From IMG/VR virus record IMGVR_UViG_3300024346_010589, positions 18,064 through 82,063 of that record: a stretch of DNA of 64,000 nucleotides, one strand, 5' to 3'. A program made the position numbers and the translations under genes. Within the stretch, counting starts at the first letter, position 1. Every line of letters begins with the position of its first letter. Of the stretch, positions 23,509 to 31,641 are shown one piece after another. Origin of the DNA: a virus. The notes beneath the pieces are model-generated. The model was not told the DNA's origin. It did no database searches and saw only the letters and a list, made by a program, of their open reading frames with translations.

Positions 23509-24078
23509 ATGAGCTTACAATTATACAAACCAAATAAATACAACTCTGGATTCGGTTTCAGTTTCTCAATGGGTCACGACAAGAATAGCGGCGAGCCTAT
23601 CTTATTTGTGTCAGCTATTATGCAGTACAGCTGGGATGAGAAAGCTAGACGAGGAACCTTCATCAAAAACAAAGAAGACCCAGAGAAAAACATTACCTTG
23701 AAATTTAATGAGTTTGAGTGTGGCTCAATAATCAACGCAGTAAAGAATAGATTTGCATACGACACCTTCCATCAATTCGAAGGTAAAAAAACTACTATAA
23801 AATTTACTCCATGGGATAAGGAATCTAAAGTTTCTAAGTTTGACCCAAAAACAAAAAGCTACAAAGAAGAAATTCAAATACTACCAAACTTCGGATTAAC
23901 AATTATCAAAAACGGAAGCAGTACATTCAAATGCTCCTTAGAAGCTGGAGAGGCAGAATGCTTATCTAGATTTCTTGAAACTATTTTAACCAGAATATAC
24001 AACTTTCGCATAGAGAAAAATATTGAGTCATTTTCTAAATCCAAATACTCTAACCCTGAAGAAGACTGCCCGATTTAA
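23509..24078 (+). CDS. Possible ssDNA/RNA-binding protein (whirly/PC4-like), uncertain
   Basis: I do not recognise the protein securely. Strand-like segments (FGFSFSMGH, PILFVSAIMQ, GTFIKN, NITLKFN) are followed by a helix with FECGSIINAVKNRF and then a second strand set (TTIKFTPW, FGLTIIKNG, FKCSLEAGEAECL). This beta-sheet-then-helix pattern, with basic and aromatic residues on the strands, resembles PC4/whirly-type single-strand-binding domains. It is co-directional with ssb and the Rad52-like candidate, which fits a role in DNA metabolism. Another fold is quite possible. Confidence 0.4.
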   Translation: MSLQLYKPNKYNSGFGFSFSMGHDKNSGEPILFVSAIMQYSWDEKARRGTFIKNKEDPEKNITLKFNEFECGSIINAVKNRFAYDTFHQFEGKKTTIKFTPWDKESKVSKFDPKTKSYKEEIQILPNFGLTIIKNGSSTFKCSLEAGEAECLSRFLETILTRIYNFRIEKNIESFSKSKYSNPEEDCPI

Positions 24079-25985
24079 TGAAGAAGATATTATTTCATAG
24101 CAATCACAGTAAAGCATTTACTGGCTTCGGAAAGAATTGCAAGAACGTATTATCCTACCTGTATTCTACCGGAAAATATGAAATTATAGAAGCCTGCAAT
24201 GGGATGCCAAAGTCTCATCCAGCTTTATCCAAGATGCCCTGGAAGTGCGTTGGCACATTGCCGGACGACCAAAGAAAACTGCAACAATTACAGAAAGATC
24301 CAAATACCGCAAGGATCGCCAGCTATGGTGGAGAAACAATAGACGACTTAATAAAAGAATTCAAGCCTGATATATATATTGGCGCCGAAGACATTTGGGG
24401 CTTTAATGGATACTGGAAAAGGAAATGGTGGGACAAGATAAACTCCATCATATGGACGACATTAGACTCTGAACCTATATTGCCACTAGCGCTTGAAGCT
24501 GCTCCATTTGTTAAAAACTTTTATGTTTGGGCTAGTTTTGCTGAAAGAGAATTAAATAAACTAGGACACGAACACGTTAAAACCCTAAGAGGCGTAGTCA
24601 AGACAGAGAGCTTCTTTAAAATTCCAACCAAACACAAAGAACATTTAAGAAAAAAATTCCTAATAGACTCAAATTCTTTTGTAATTGGCTTTGTTTTCAG
24701 AAACCAACTAAGAAAGAGTGTGCCTAATTTAATGGATGGGTTCTCGTCATTCCTTAGGGATAATCCTGACTCAAACGCCAAACTATTACTCCACACGCAC
24801 TGGGGCGAAGGCTGGGATATAGTCAGGTTGATAAAGGAAAAGGGTATAGAGAACTCAAGAATACTCACAACGTATTATTGCAAGAAATGCAAGCAGTACG
24901 AAATTAAACCATTCTCAGGCCAAGAACTTGATTGCAAATACTGCAGATCCAAAAAAAGCCAAAACACCACAAACGTACAGGCTGGGGTTTCTGAAAATCA
25001 ACTGAATGAAATATACAACCTAATGGATGTATACTGTCATCCGTTCACTTCCGGCGGTCAAGAAATACCAATTCAAGAAGCTAAGCTTACCGAGCTTGTA
25101 ACCCTTGTCACAAACTATAGCTGCGGCGAGGACACCTCAACTACAGAGAGCGGATCCTTCCCGCTTGAGTGGGCTGAATACAGGGAGCCTGGAACTCAAT
25201 TTATAAAAGCTAGCACCTATCCATCCAGCATCGCCAAGCAGTTGACAAAAGTTTTCAAAATGAAAGCCAACAAGAAGGCTAAGATGGGCAAAACTGGAAG
25301 AAAGTTCGTTATAGATAATTTCTCCCCAGAAGTAATAGGCGCCCAACTAGAAGATATATTTGATTCAATGCCTGACCATAATTTTGATTTCGACTTCAAG
25401 GATAAGCCAAGAAATCCTAATTACATCCCACGAAATATAACTTGCGACTCAGAATGGTTGGTTGACATTTATAAAAATATCCTAATCATGGACGTGGATG
25501 CAAAGACTGACGAAGGCCACAAGTACTGGATGGGTGAAATCTCAAAAGGGAAAACAAGAGACGAAGTTCTTCAATTCTTTAAAGATGTTGCCAATAAAGA
25601 AAATTCTTCAATTCCATCTTCTTTTGATTTTGAGAAATTTCTTGACGACGAAGGCGCAGAGAACAGGATTGCTGTAGTTATGCCTGGAAGCGGCGGCGAT
25701 GTATTGTGGGTTAATTCACTGATATCTAATCTAAAGTCTCTCTATCCATCCCATAATATATATTTTATAACAGACCCAAAGTTTTATCCCTTTATTGAAG
25801 ACAATCCTTGCGTGCATAAATTAATACCATATAGTGATCGGATCGATTCCTTGACCTTCCTGGAGGGTGTGGGCGAACACAAAGGATACTTTGACGTAGC
25901 CTACCTTCCCCATATCGGAACTCAAAAAATATATAACTATATACACAACGGCAGAGACAAAAGTCAACTAGATTTATTGCCATGA
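24078..25985 (+). CDS. GT4 glycosyltransferase fused to the N-terminal half of a GT9 domain
   Basis: Residues 1 to about 440 form a GT4-type enzyme: ILFHSNHSKAFTGFGKNCK start, FVIGFVFRNQLRKSVPNLMD, AKLLLHTHWGEGWD, and HPFTSGGQEIPIQEAKL in the place of the E-x7-E donor motif. An insertion carries two C-x2-C pairs (YYCKKCK and DCKYCRS), a likely zinc ribbon. From about residue 530 a new domain begins with IAVVMPGSGGDVLWVNSL and NIYFITDPKFYPFIEDNPCV, the acceptor half of a GT9 heptosyltransferase. It stops abruptly after DKSQLDLLP. The matching donor half begins the protein at 26386, beyond a DUF6165 gene. The stop overlaps that gene as ATGA. Confidence 0.75.
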   Translation: MKKILFHSNHSKAFTGFGKNCKNVLSYLYSTGKYEIIEACNGMPKSHPALSKMPWKCVGTLPDDQRKLQQLQKDPNTARIASYGGETIDDLIKEFKPDIYIGAEDIWGFNGYWKRKWWDKINSIIWTTLDSEPILPLALEAAPFVKNFYVWASFAERELNKLGHEHVKTLRGVVKTESFFKIPTKHKEHLRKKFLIDSNSFVIGFVFRNQLRKSVPNLMDGFSSFLRDNPDSNAKLLLHTHWGEGWDIVRLIKEKGIENSRILTTYYCKKCKQYEIKPFSGQELDCKYCRSKKSQNTTNVQAGVSENQLNEIYNLMDVYCHPFTSGGQEIPIQEAKLTELVTLVTNYSCGEDTSTTESGSFPLEWAEYREPGTQFIKASTYPSSIAKQLTKVFKMKANKKAKMGKTGRKFVIDNFSPEVIGAQLEDIFDSMPDHNFDFDFKDKPRNPNYIPRNITCDSEWLVDIYKNILIMDVDAKTDEGHKYWMGEISKGKTRDEVLQFFKDVANKENSSIPSSFDFEKFLDDEGAENRIAVVMPGSGGDVLWVNSLISNLKSLYPSHNIYFITDPKFYPFIEDNPCVHKLIPYSDRIDSLTFLEGVGEHKGYFDVAYLPHIGTQKIYNYIHNGRDKSQLDLLP

Positions 25986-26389
25986 ACCCAAAGGATGAAA
26001 GCATCTTATCAGTGCCTATATCAGTAGGTGAATTGTTTGATAGAATTTCTGTATTAGAAGTTAAAAGAATAAAGATTAACGATCCAGAAAAGCTTTCTCA
26101 CGTGAATAATGAATACGAATTACTACTCCCCCTATGCGAGGAACGTATTTCAATAAAACCAGAACTAAAGTCATTACTCTCAGATATAACAGACGTCAAC
26201 GAAAACCTATGGGACATACTAGAGCACCAAAGAAATAAAGAAAAGAATAAAGAATTAGATCAAGAGTTTATAAACATATCTATATCAGTATACAGAGAGA
26301 ATGATAAAAGATTTAATATTAAAAATGAAATTAATAATTTAACTAATTCAAAAATTAAAGAACAAAAATATTATACCGCAGAAAAATGA
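25982..26389 (+). CDS. DUF6165-family protein
   Basis: ILSVPISVGELFDRISVLEV and DPEKLSHVNNEYELLLPLCE follow the 'xPVSVGELxDKITILEIKxxRI..PxKLxNVxxELxLL' pattern of DUF6165, and VNENLWDILEHQR matches its second conserved helix. The 135-residue size fits. Family members often occur beside glycosyltransferases in surface-polysaccharide loci. I know of no demonstrated activity. Here it lies, with ATGA overlaps on both sides, exactly between two proteins that look like the two halves of a GT9 enzyme. Confidence 0.7.
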   Translation: MNPKDESILSVPISVGELFDRISVLEVKRIKINDPEKLSHVNNEYELLLPLCEERISIKPELKSLLSDITDVNENLWDILEHQRNKEKNKELDQEFINISISVYRENDKRFNIKNEINNLTNSKIKEQKYYTAEK

Positions 26390-27576
26390 GTCATATCGCT
26401 GAAGAATACGCAAAATCACTTGGTGTTAAAATAGGTCAACCTGAAATCATTGGTCACTTCTACCCAATACCTTCTGAGAAATTTATAACGTTCCACACTA
26501 ACAACACTAAATCTCCAGCAAGACATTATGATTATTGGGCCGTAACTATACAAATGATTAAACCCTTCTTAAAAAAAGAAGGAATAGATATAATACAAAT
26601 AGGCGGAAAAGATGATGTCGTACTAAATGATTGCGATTTTAATTTACTAAATTGTTCATTCAAACAAATGACCTACGTATCCAGTAAGTCGTTACTGCAT
26701 TTTGGTATAGATAGTCTTCCCGTCCATATAGCGAGCTGCTTTGATAAAAAAATAGTATGCCTCTACTCGAACCTTTTCCCAGAATGCTCTGGTCCAATAT
26801 GGAATAAGAAATCACAAGTAAAATTAATTTCTCCTGATTTTTCCGAGATAAAACCATCTCTCTCAAACCATGAATCTGTAAAAAGAGTAAACGAAGTTAA
26901 GCCTGAAGAAATAGGTTGCGCAGTTTTAGATTTATTAAATATCAAGCATGATTTAAATAACCTATATACATTAAATATAGGCAGGCATTTCCATAGTCGT
27001 GTAGTTGAGGCCGTGCCAAACACTATTGCGCCAGAAGGATTCAAACAGTCGTCCTTGATTAATTTAAGGTGTGACTATGGGGCGAATAACGAAGGACTTT
27101 CTTCTTGGCTAAACTACAGGTCTAATTTAATGACTTCAACAAAGATTACATTGGATCACATCAACAAATCCAATATCGTTGCGATGACTTTATTCCTGGA
27201 GGATGGAAACTTCGACAAAGAGTATCTAAATTATTTAAACTCTCTGGGTGTTAAATACTCCTTAATATGCAGGGACTCATCCAAACTATCAGAACTTAGA
27301 TTCAAGTTCTTTGATTGGACTGTTGAGGAATACAAACTGACCCTAAAAAAAGATCTTGACTTCTGTGAAGAAATATGTGATAATACGTTCTATGAAAGCA
27401 ATAAAGTACTTATATGCGATAGTAAAGAATACGCAAGCAAAGCGCACTGGAAAGCTGGAATTACAAACAATAAAGAAAAATCAAAAATCATCGACACTGA
27501 TGACTTTTGGGAAGAAGTAGAACATTTCAACATATATAATCATGGTAAAAGCAAAAAAAATCGAAACAGAGTCTGA
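26386..27576 (+). CDS. C-terminal half of a GT9 glycosyltransferase plus an extra domain
   Basis: The first 180 residues read as the donor-binding half of a GT9 enzyme: SEKFITFHTNNTKSPARHYD, then IDIIQIGGKDD, FKQMTYVSSKSLLHFGIDSL with PVHIASCFDKKIVCLY, and FPECSGPIW. The 'DSxPxHIAxxxxxPVV' loop is intact. The N-terminus (MSHIAEEYAKSLGV) corresponds to the middle of a normal GT9 chain, so no acceptor half is present. That half sits at the end of the protein at 24078-25985. Residues from about 195 to 396 form another alpha/beta domain that I cannot name. The two GT9 halves might assemble as a heteromer. Confidence 0.7.
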   Translation: MSHIAEEYAKSLGVKIGQPEIIGHFYPIPSEKFITFHTNNTKSPARHYDYWAVTIQMIKPFLKKEGIDIIQIGGKDDVVLNDCDFNLLNCSFKQMTYVSSKSLLHFGIDSLPVHIASCFDKKIVCLYSNLFPECSGPIWNKKSQVKLISPDFSEIKPSLSNHESVKRVNEVKPEEIGCAVLDLLNIKHDLNNLYTLNIGRHFHSRVVEAVPNTIAPEGFKQSSLINLRCDYGANNEGLSSWLNYRSNLMTSTKITLDHINKSNIVAMTLFLEDGNFDKEYLNYLNSLGVKYSLICRDSSKLSELRFKFFDWTVEEYKLTLKKDLDFCEEICDNTFYESNKVLICDSKEYASKAHWKAGITNNKEKSKIIDTDDFWEEVEHFNIYNHGKSKKNRNRV

Positions 27577-28333
27577 GATAGACAACTCCATAGGGCCTTC
27601 GTTATTCAACAGGGACGAAAACGGTTTACTAAAAAACATACAATACGTCTTTAACGAAGATGGCTCCGTTAACTGGAGAGCGATGATAAAAGAAGAACAT
27701 TTATTCCCAAACAAACTTTGGTTTCAGGCTAGAAATAAAGACATGCCAAGATCAATAGAAGGTTTAAAAGATAACCAACTTTTAATAAAACTTAGCGGAA
27801 TCAAAGAGCTTGCCAGGCTAAGGGGGTTCTCAAGCATATCCTACTCTATGGATAAGTGTGAAGATGATCATGTTGCAGTTACTTGTAGTACTGTTTTTAT
27901 ACCCAATTACGAAACAGGAAACGATCCAGTTTCATTTCAAGACATGGCAAATGCAAGTACAAAAAACACAAGTAGTTTTGCTACCAAATTTCTAGAGACT
28001 ATAGCGTGCAACAGGTCTTTTGTCAGATGCGTTAGAAACTTCCTAAATGTACATATTGTTGGAGACGACGAGATTGACAAATCAAACCCAAATGGACCTT
28101 CCCATCAAGATTCTTCTAAAAAAAGTGACCCATTTAGTCCTGTAACCACATTGAAGAATAGGGTGAAAAGCATTCTTTCCGTTGAATCGTTTGAAGAGTT
28201 TAAGCCTTTTATCAAAAAATGCTGGCAAGAAAAAAAAGAAGGAATCTACCAAAATAAAAATATAGAATCCTGGAAAGACTGGGACGACATCTCAGTCAAA
28301 GACGCCAAGATACTTATAAGCTTAATATCTTAA
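27542..28333 (+). CDS. Candidate single-strand annealing protein (Rad52/Sak-like), uncertain
   Basis: I recall close relatives of this 263-residue protein as conserved hypotheticals in large marine phages. VNWRAMIKEEHLFPNK and LLIKLSGIKELARLRGFSSI are followed by a strand pair (VAVTCSTVFIPNYE). Then comes FATKFLETIACNRSFVRCVR with NFLNVHIVGDDE, resembling the 'AxTxAxxRALRxxLxI..xxxE' element of Rad52-like annealing proteins. The neighbourhood (ssb and a possible ssDNA-binding protein on the same strand) fits recombination or replication. Without a profile search the assignment stays tentative. Its stop overlaps by four bases with the stop of the convergent tail-fibre gene. Confidence 0.45.
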   Translation: MVKAKKIETESEIDNSIGPSLFNRDENGLLKNIQYVFNEDGSVNWRAMIKEEHLFPNKLWFQARNKDMPRSIEGLKDNQLLIKLSGIKELARLRGFSSISYSMDKCEDDHVAVTCSTVFIPNYETGNDPVSFQDMANASTKNTSSFATKFLETIACNRSFVRCVRNFLNVHIVGDDEIDKSNPNGPSHQDSSKKSDPFSPVTTLKNRVKSILSVESFEEFKPFIKKCWQEKKEGIYQNKNIESWKDWDDISVKDAKILISLIS

Positions 28334-31300
28334 GCTTGTGGTGTCACAAACTTGTATGGATGCCCTTGTGGCAGTTTACTAGACGTGCCCCACTTGTGAG
28401 CTAAATATCCTTCCATCTTTTCTTGGACTGAAGAGTCTTCAAAGAATACGAGCTCGGCAATGTATCCATTGATTGATTGATCCTCTCCCTCATTGGCTCC
28501 AACATTAAGTGATGAAAATGGATTGGTGCCAATGTTCCCTGAACTTTCAACTTCCCCGTCAATCCTGATACTAGAATTACTTCCGTTAAATTTCACAACA
28601 ATTAAAAGATCCTCTCCCTCATTGGCAGTGTTTGGGCCTGAGCCAAGGGCGATATTTGAACCTGTTCCACTGCCCCCTAATACTTGAATTGAATTGAAGC
28701 CAACTGTCCTCCTTGCAGACATTCTATTACCAGGCACAGTACTTTCAGTGCCAGCAATAATGAAATCCTGCTGGTTATTTATATTGCATTTGAAAATTAC
28801 GGCAAAGTATAATGCCTTGGAGTTTTGATCGTATGCAAAAGAATTATTCTCAAGCACCTGGGCAGGTAAGTCCCAAGTTAGTACATTTAAATTATTAAGT
28901 GTCTCTACGCCCGTCTTGGGTCCAACTTTATTGGCGGTTAATACATTTAAGTGGAATCCATTGTCTGACTTATCGTCAACTTGAGACACGACTCCAGCAG
29001 ATTCCGTTATGGTGGATATGTCGCTTGCGTCGTACCACGCAAATAAAGAAGCCACAGTGGGACTCCATGGTTTAAATATAAACTCTCTAGTCTTAGTATT
29101 TCCGCTAGCAGATCTAACATAAAGAGAGTATCCATCGCTTGGAGGTATTTCTGTAAATAAAAACGACACATCCTTGGTGCTGGCTTTTCCAACTACCATT
29201 GCCCCTAAATAAGACATCGTTTCGTCTCCACCATCATACTCAATACCAAATGTAACTATCGGCGCATATTCATGTTCGAATGGAAATTTAACTTTTATGT
29301 AATTCTGATTGGCGGCTCTCATTCCATCAAGATTCACAATGGTAATTTGATCATTCTGTATTAACTTTATTGGGTCTTCAGGGTTTCCGCCTTCAGCTTC
29401 AGCTATGATTTTATTAGCGTCCGCTAAAACTCCAGTTCCAATTGTATCAAATGGCAATATCTGAAAAAATCCAGGAGGATTATCTCCGTCTTCATTGTAT
29501 GAGAAATTCACTCCAGATTGTAATACCTCTATAGTTCCATCTCCTGGTTGATCTTCTTTAAAGGATTTGTATAAATTGTCGTCAGAAATAGAAAATCCAT
29601 AAGAGTCTCCTGTATAGAGGTTTGCCTGGATTAAATTGTAATTTGTTTGGTCTCCCTGCTGCAACCCAGACTCATAATAATGATCTTCAAAGTTGTATTG
29701 AAAATTTATATCTAAACTCCCTGATAATCCAGTTAATTCATTTATTTCTACTGGTCTAGATTCAGCTTTAAATCCTGTGGTATATATTAAATAATCATCA
29801 CTATCTCTCTTTATGTCTAATTTTAAATGAGCCTCTCTTGTTTTTTCGTATCCACTTCCTGCATATTTATATATATGAGTTCCGCTTGAGTTTGTCCAAC
29901 ACCAATACTCCCCTACATCATTTATTTCCAGCCTTGAGCTTTCCGTTCCTCCAGTTATGTTTGTTATCTGTATGTCTCTACTTTGCTCCTGATCTATGTT
30001 TATACTTTCAAGGAATGATTGATTGCTAAAATCCTCAGAGAACAAACTAGTCATAACCCCAACCTTGTTCCGCCTTAACCCTAGCCATCCAATCCCTCCG
30101 CTAATTTCAGAAATCTTAGTCAATTGGGATTTATTCATTATCACCGCAGGCATGCGCCCTATCGAATTAAGATAAGAGGCTCCCTGCTCGTAACTCTTTT
30201 GAAAATTAACTCCATCATGATACTGTATATCATAACTATTCGGGTTGTTTACAGGGATAGAATATATTCCCCTAGTCTCCAGTATTCCAGATTTTATTTC
30301 TTCGTTACTAGCGCATTTAAATTTATTTTCATAAGGGTCGTAATATCCATAGTTGTAAATTCCTCCTGATATTACGCCACCTCCATTATCCTTTGAAACG
30401 TATCCAGTATACTTAGGAAAAGATTCAGCCCAATATTCTCCCGCTCCACTTCCATATGTTCCAGATCCAGTAAATCCTACTCCAGTTATAGTTGCTACAT
30501 CTTTTAATTCTCCAGTATTAAAACCCTCCTGAATTGGCAGTGAATTATCGTATGTATATTCAATCCCAGTATTATTATAATTGTAAGTCGCATCAAAGGC
30601 AACCCCGCTATCATAAAATATTTCACCATCATAACCAAGTACTGAACCTGTTGTCTGACCTGTTCCTGTCACACCGTAGCAAGTTGTCATTAAATCACTG
30701 CCAGTGTTGTAATTCAAATCAAATGTATAGCGATATGCATCGCCACCAGATATTCTGTAGCCATTAATGTTTCTTATTGCTGGGTTGTAATCTATCAGTA
30801 ATGGTTGCTCAGGGTTCCCCACAAGCCCGCTAAACCCAACTCCTGTAATGTATTCTTGAGGCTTAAAAAATCCAGATACATCCCCATAATAATATAAATC
30901 CCTAGGAACTGACATTACGTAATTGTTAGCGCCTGGCGTTAGCTCTATTGATGCAAAACCATTATTACCTGTCTCTGATCTTATAGCTTTACTTTTATCC
31001 GGAAAAGTACCATTTTCGAATCCAGTAAAATTATAAAGCTCTAAATACCTAAGGCCGTTTGCTATGCTTGATCCATTTTCTCCAGTTAATCCACTATAAC
31101 TGCAATCAAAAACTCCCATATCAACTCCGGTTGATAAAATAGAATAATTAGGCATCGGGTTCTGCGTGGTTAATATTGCCCTATTCTTGTTGCCTGTAAA
31201 ATCTGTTAATATTATCTCTACAGAATAATTTCTACTATAGCTATCTCCTGTTATTTCATAGTTTAAAGTATTACCCAATAGGCCTGACTCAGAAAACACT

Positions 31301-31641
31301 TTAGTTCCATTATCTATAGCGTTTTGTCCTGTTAAATTTCCGTAGTTTTCATATATATTTACATCGAAACCACTTATGTATACATTCTTCTCTATGTCTG
31401 ATGGGTTTTTATATATGTAGTCGTTCCTTGGATCGGTTACCTCCCATTCTAAATTCAGGCTTGAGGTCTGAAAGTTCTGCTTATAATAAGATGTTGAGTC
31501 AGAAGACGGTTGCAAGTCCTTTACATCTTGAACTTCGCTAGATGAATTTAAATATATATTCGAAATCCTAAAAGTTTTTCCGTATTTTAACCTGGGATTA
31601 GATAGAGGTATTTGAACTTGACTGGAATTATTGAATGACAT
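28330..31641 (-). CDS. Tail fibre/adhesin-like protein with C-terminal lectin-like (LamG) domain
   Basis: The 1103-residue protein is a long beta-rich chain. The N-terminal part has FN3-like strands, and a central stretch of about 500 residues is rich in Tyr, Gly, Thr and Ser with many 'TG' turns (for example ITGVGFTGSGTYGSGAG), as in fibrous adhesins. The last 240 residues form a concanavalin/LamG-like domain: LFAWYDASDISTITESAG start, then GYIAELVFFEDSSV and GYLAHKWGTSSKLPQGHPYK at the end, a signature common in phage and bacterial adhesins. It follows the gpJ homologue in the tail-tip operon with a TAATG overlap, the usual place for the receptor-binding fibre. The receptor is unknown but probably a glycan. 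Confidence 0.75.
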   Translation of the reverse strand: MSFNNSSQVQIPLSNPRLKYGKTFRISNIYLNSSSEVQDVKDLQPSSDSTSYYKQNFQTSSLNLEWEVTDPRNDYIYKNPSDIEKNVYISGFDVNIYENYGNLTGQNAIDNGTKVFSESGLLGNTLNYEITGDSYSRNYSVEIILTDFTGNKNRAILTTQNPMPNYSILSTGVDMGVFDCSYSGLTGENGSSIANGLRYLELYNFTGFENGTFPDKSKAIRSETGNNGFASIELTPGANNYVMSVPRDLYYYGDVSGFFKPQEYITGVGFSGLVGNPEQPLLIDYNPAIRNINGYRISGGDAYRYTFDLNYNTGSDLMTTCYGVTGTGQTTGSVLGYDGEIFYDSGVAFDATYNYNNTGIEYTYDNSLPIQEGFNTGELKDVATITGVGFTGSGTYGSGAGEYWAESFPKYTGYVSKDNGGGVISGGIYNYGYYDPYENKFKCASNEEIKSGILETRGIYSIPVNNPNSYDIQYHDGVNFQKSYEQGASYLNSIGRMPAVIMNKSQLTKISEISGGIGWLGLRRNKVGVMTSLFSEDFSNQSFLESINIDQEQSRDIQITNITGGTESSRLEINDVGEYWCWTNSSGTHIYKYAGSGYEKTREAHLKLDIKRDSDDYLIYTTGFKAESRPVEINELTGLSGSLDINFQYNFEDHYYESGLQQGDQTNYNLIQANLYTGDSYGFSISDDNLYKSFKEDQPGDGTIEVLQSGVNFSYNEDGDNPPGFFQILPFDTIGTGVLADANKIIAEAEGGNPEDPIKLIQNDQITIVNLDGMRAANQNYIKVKFPFEHEYAPIVTFGIEYDGGDETMSYLGAMVVGKASTKDVSFLFTEIPPSDGYSLYVRSASGNTKTREFIFKPWSPTVASLFAWYDASDISTITESAGVVSQVDDKSDNGFHLNVLTANKVGPKTGVETLNNLNVLTWDLPAQVLENNSFAYDQNSKALYFAVIFKCNINNQQDFIIAGTESTVPGNRMSARRTVGFNSIQVLGGSGTGSNIALGSGPNTANEGEDLLIVVKFNGSNSSIRIDGEVESSGNIGTNPFSSLNVGANEGEDQSINGYIAELVFFEDSSVQEKMEGYLAHKWGTSSKLPQGHPYKFVTPQA

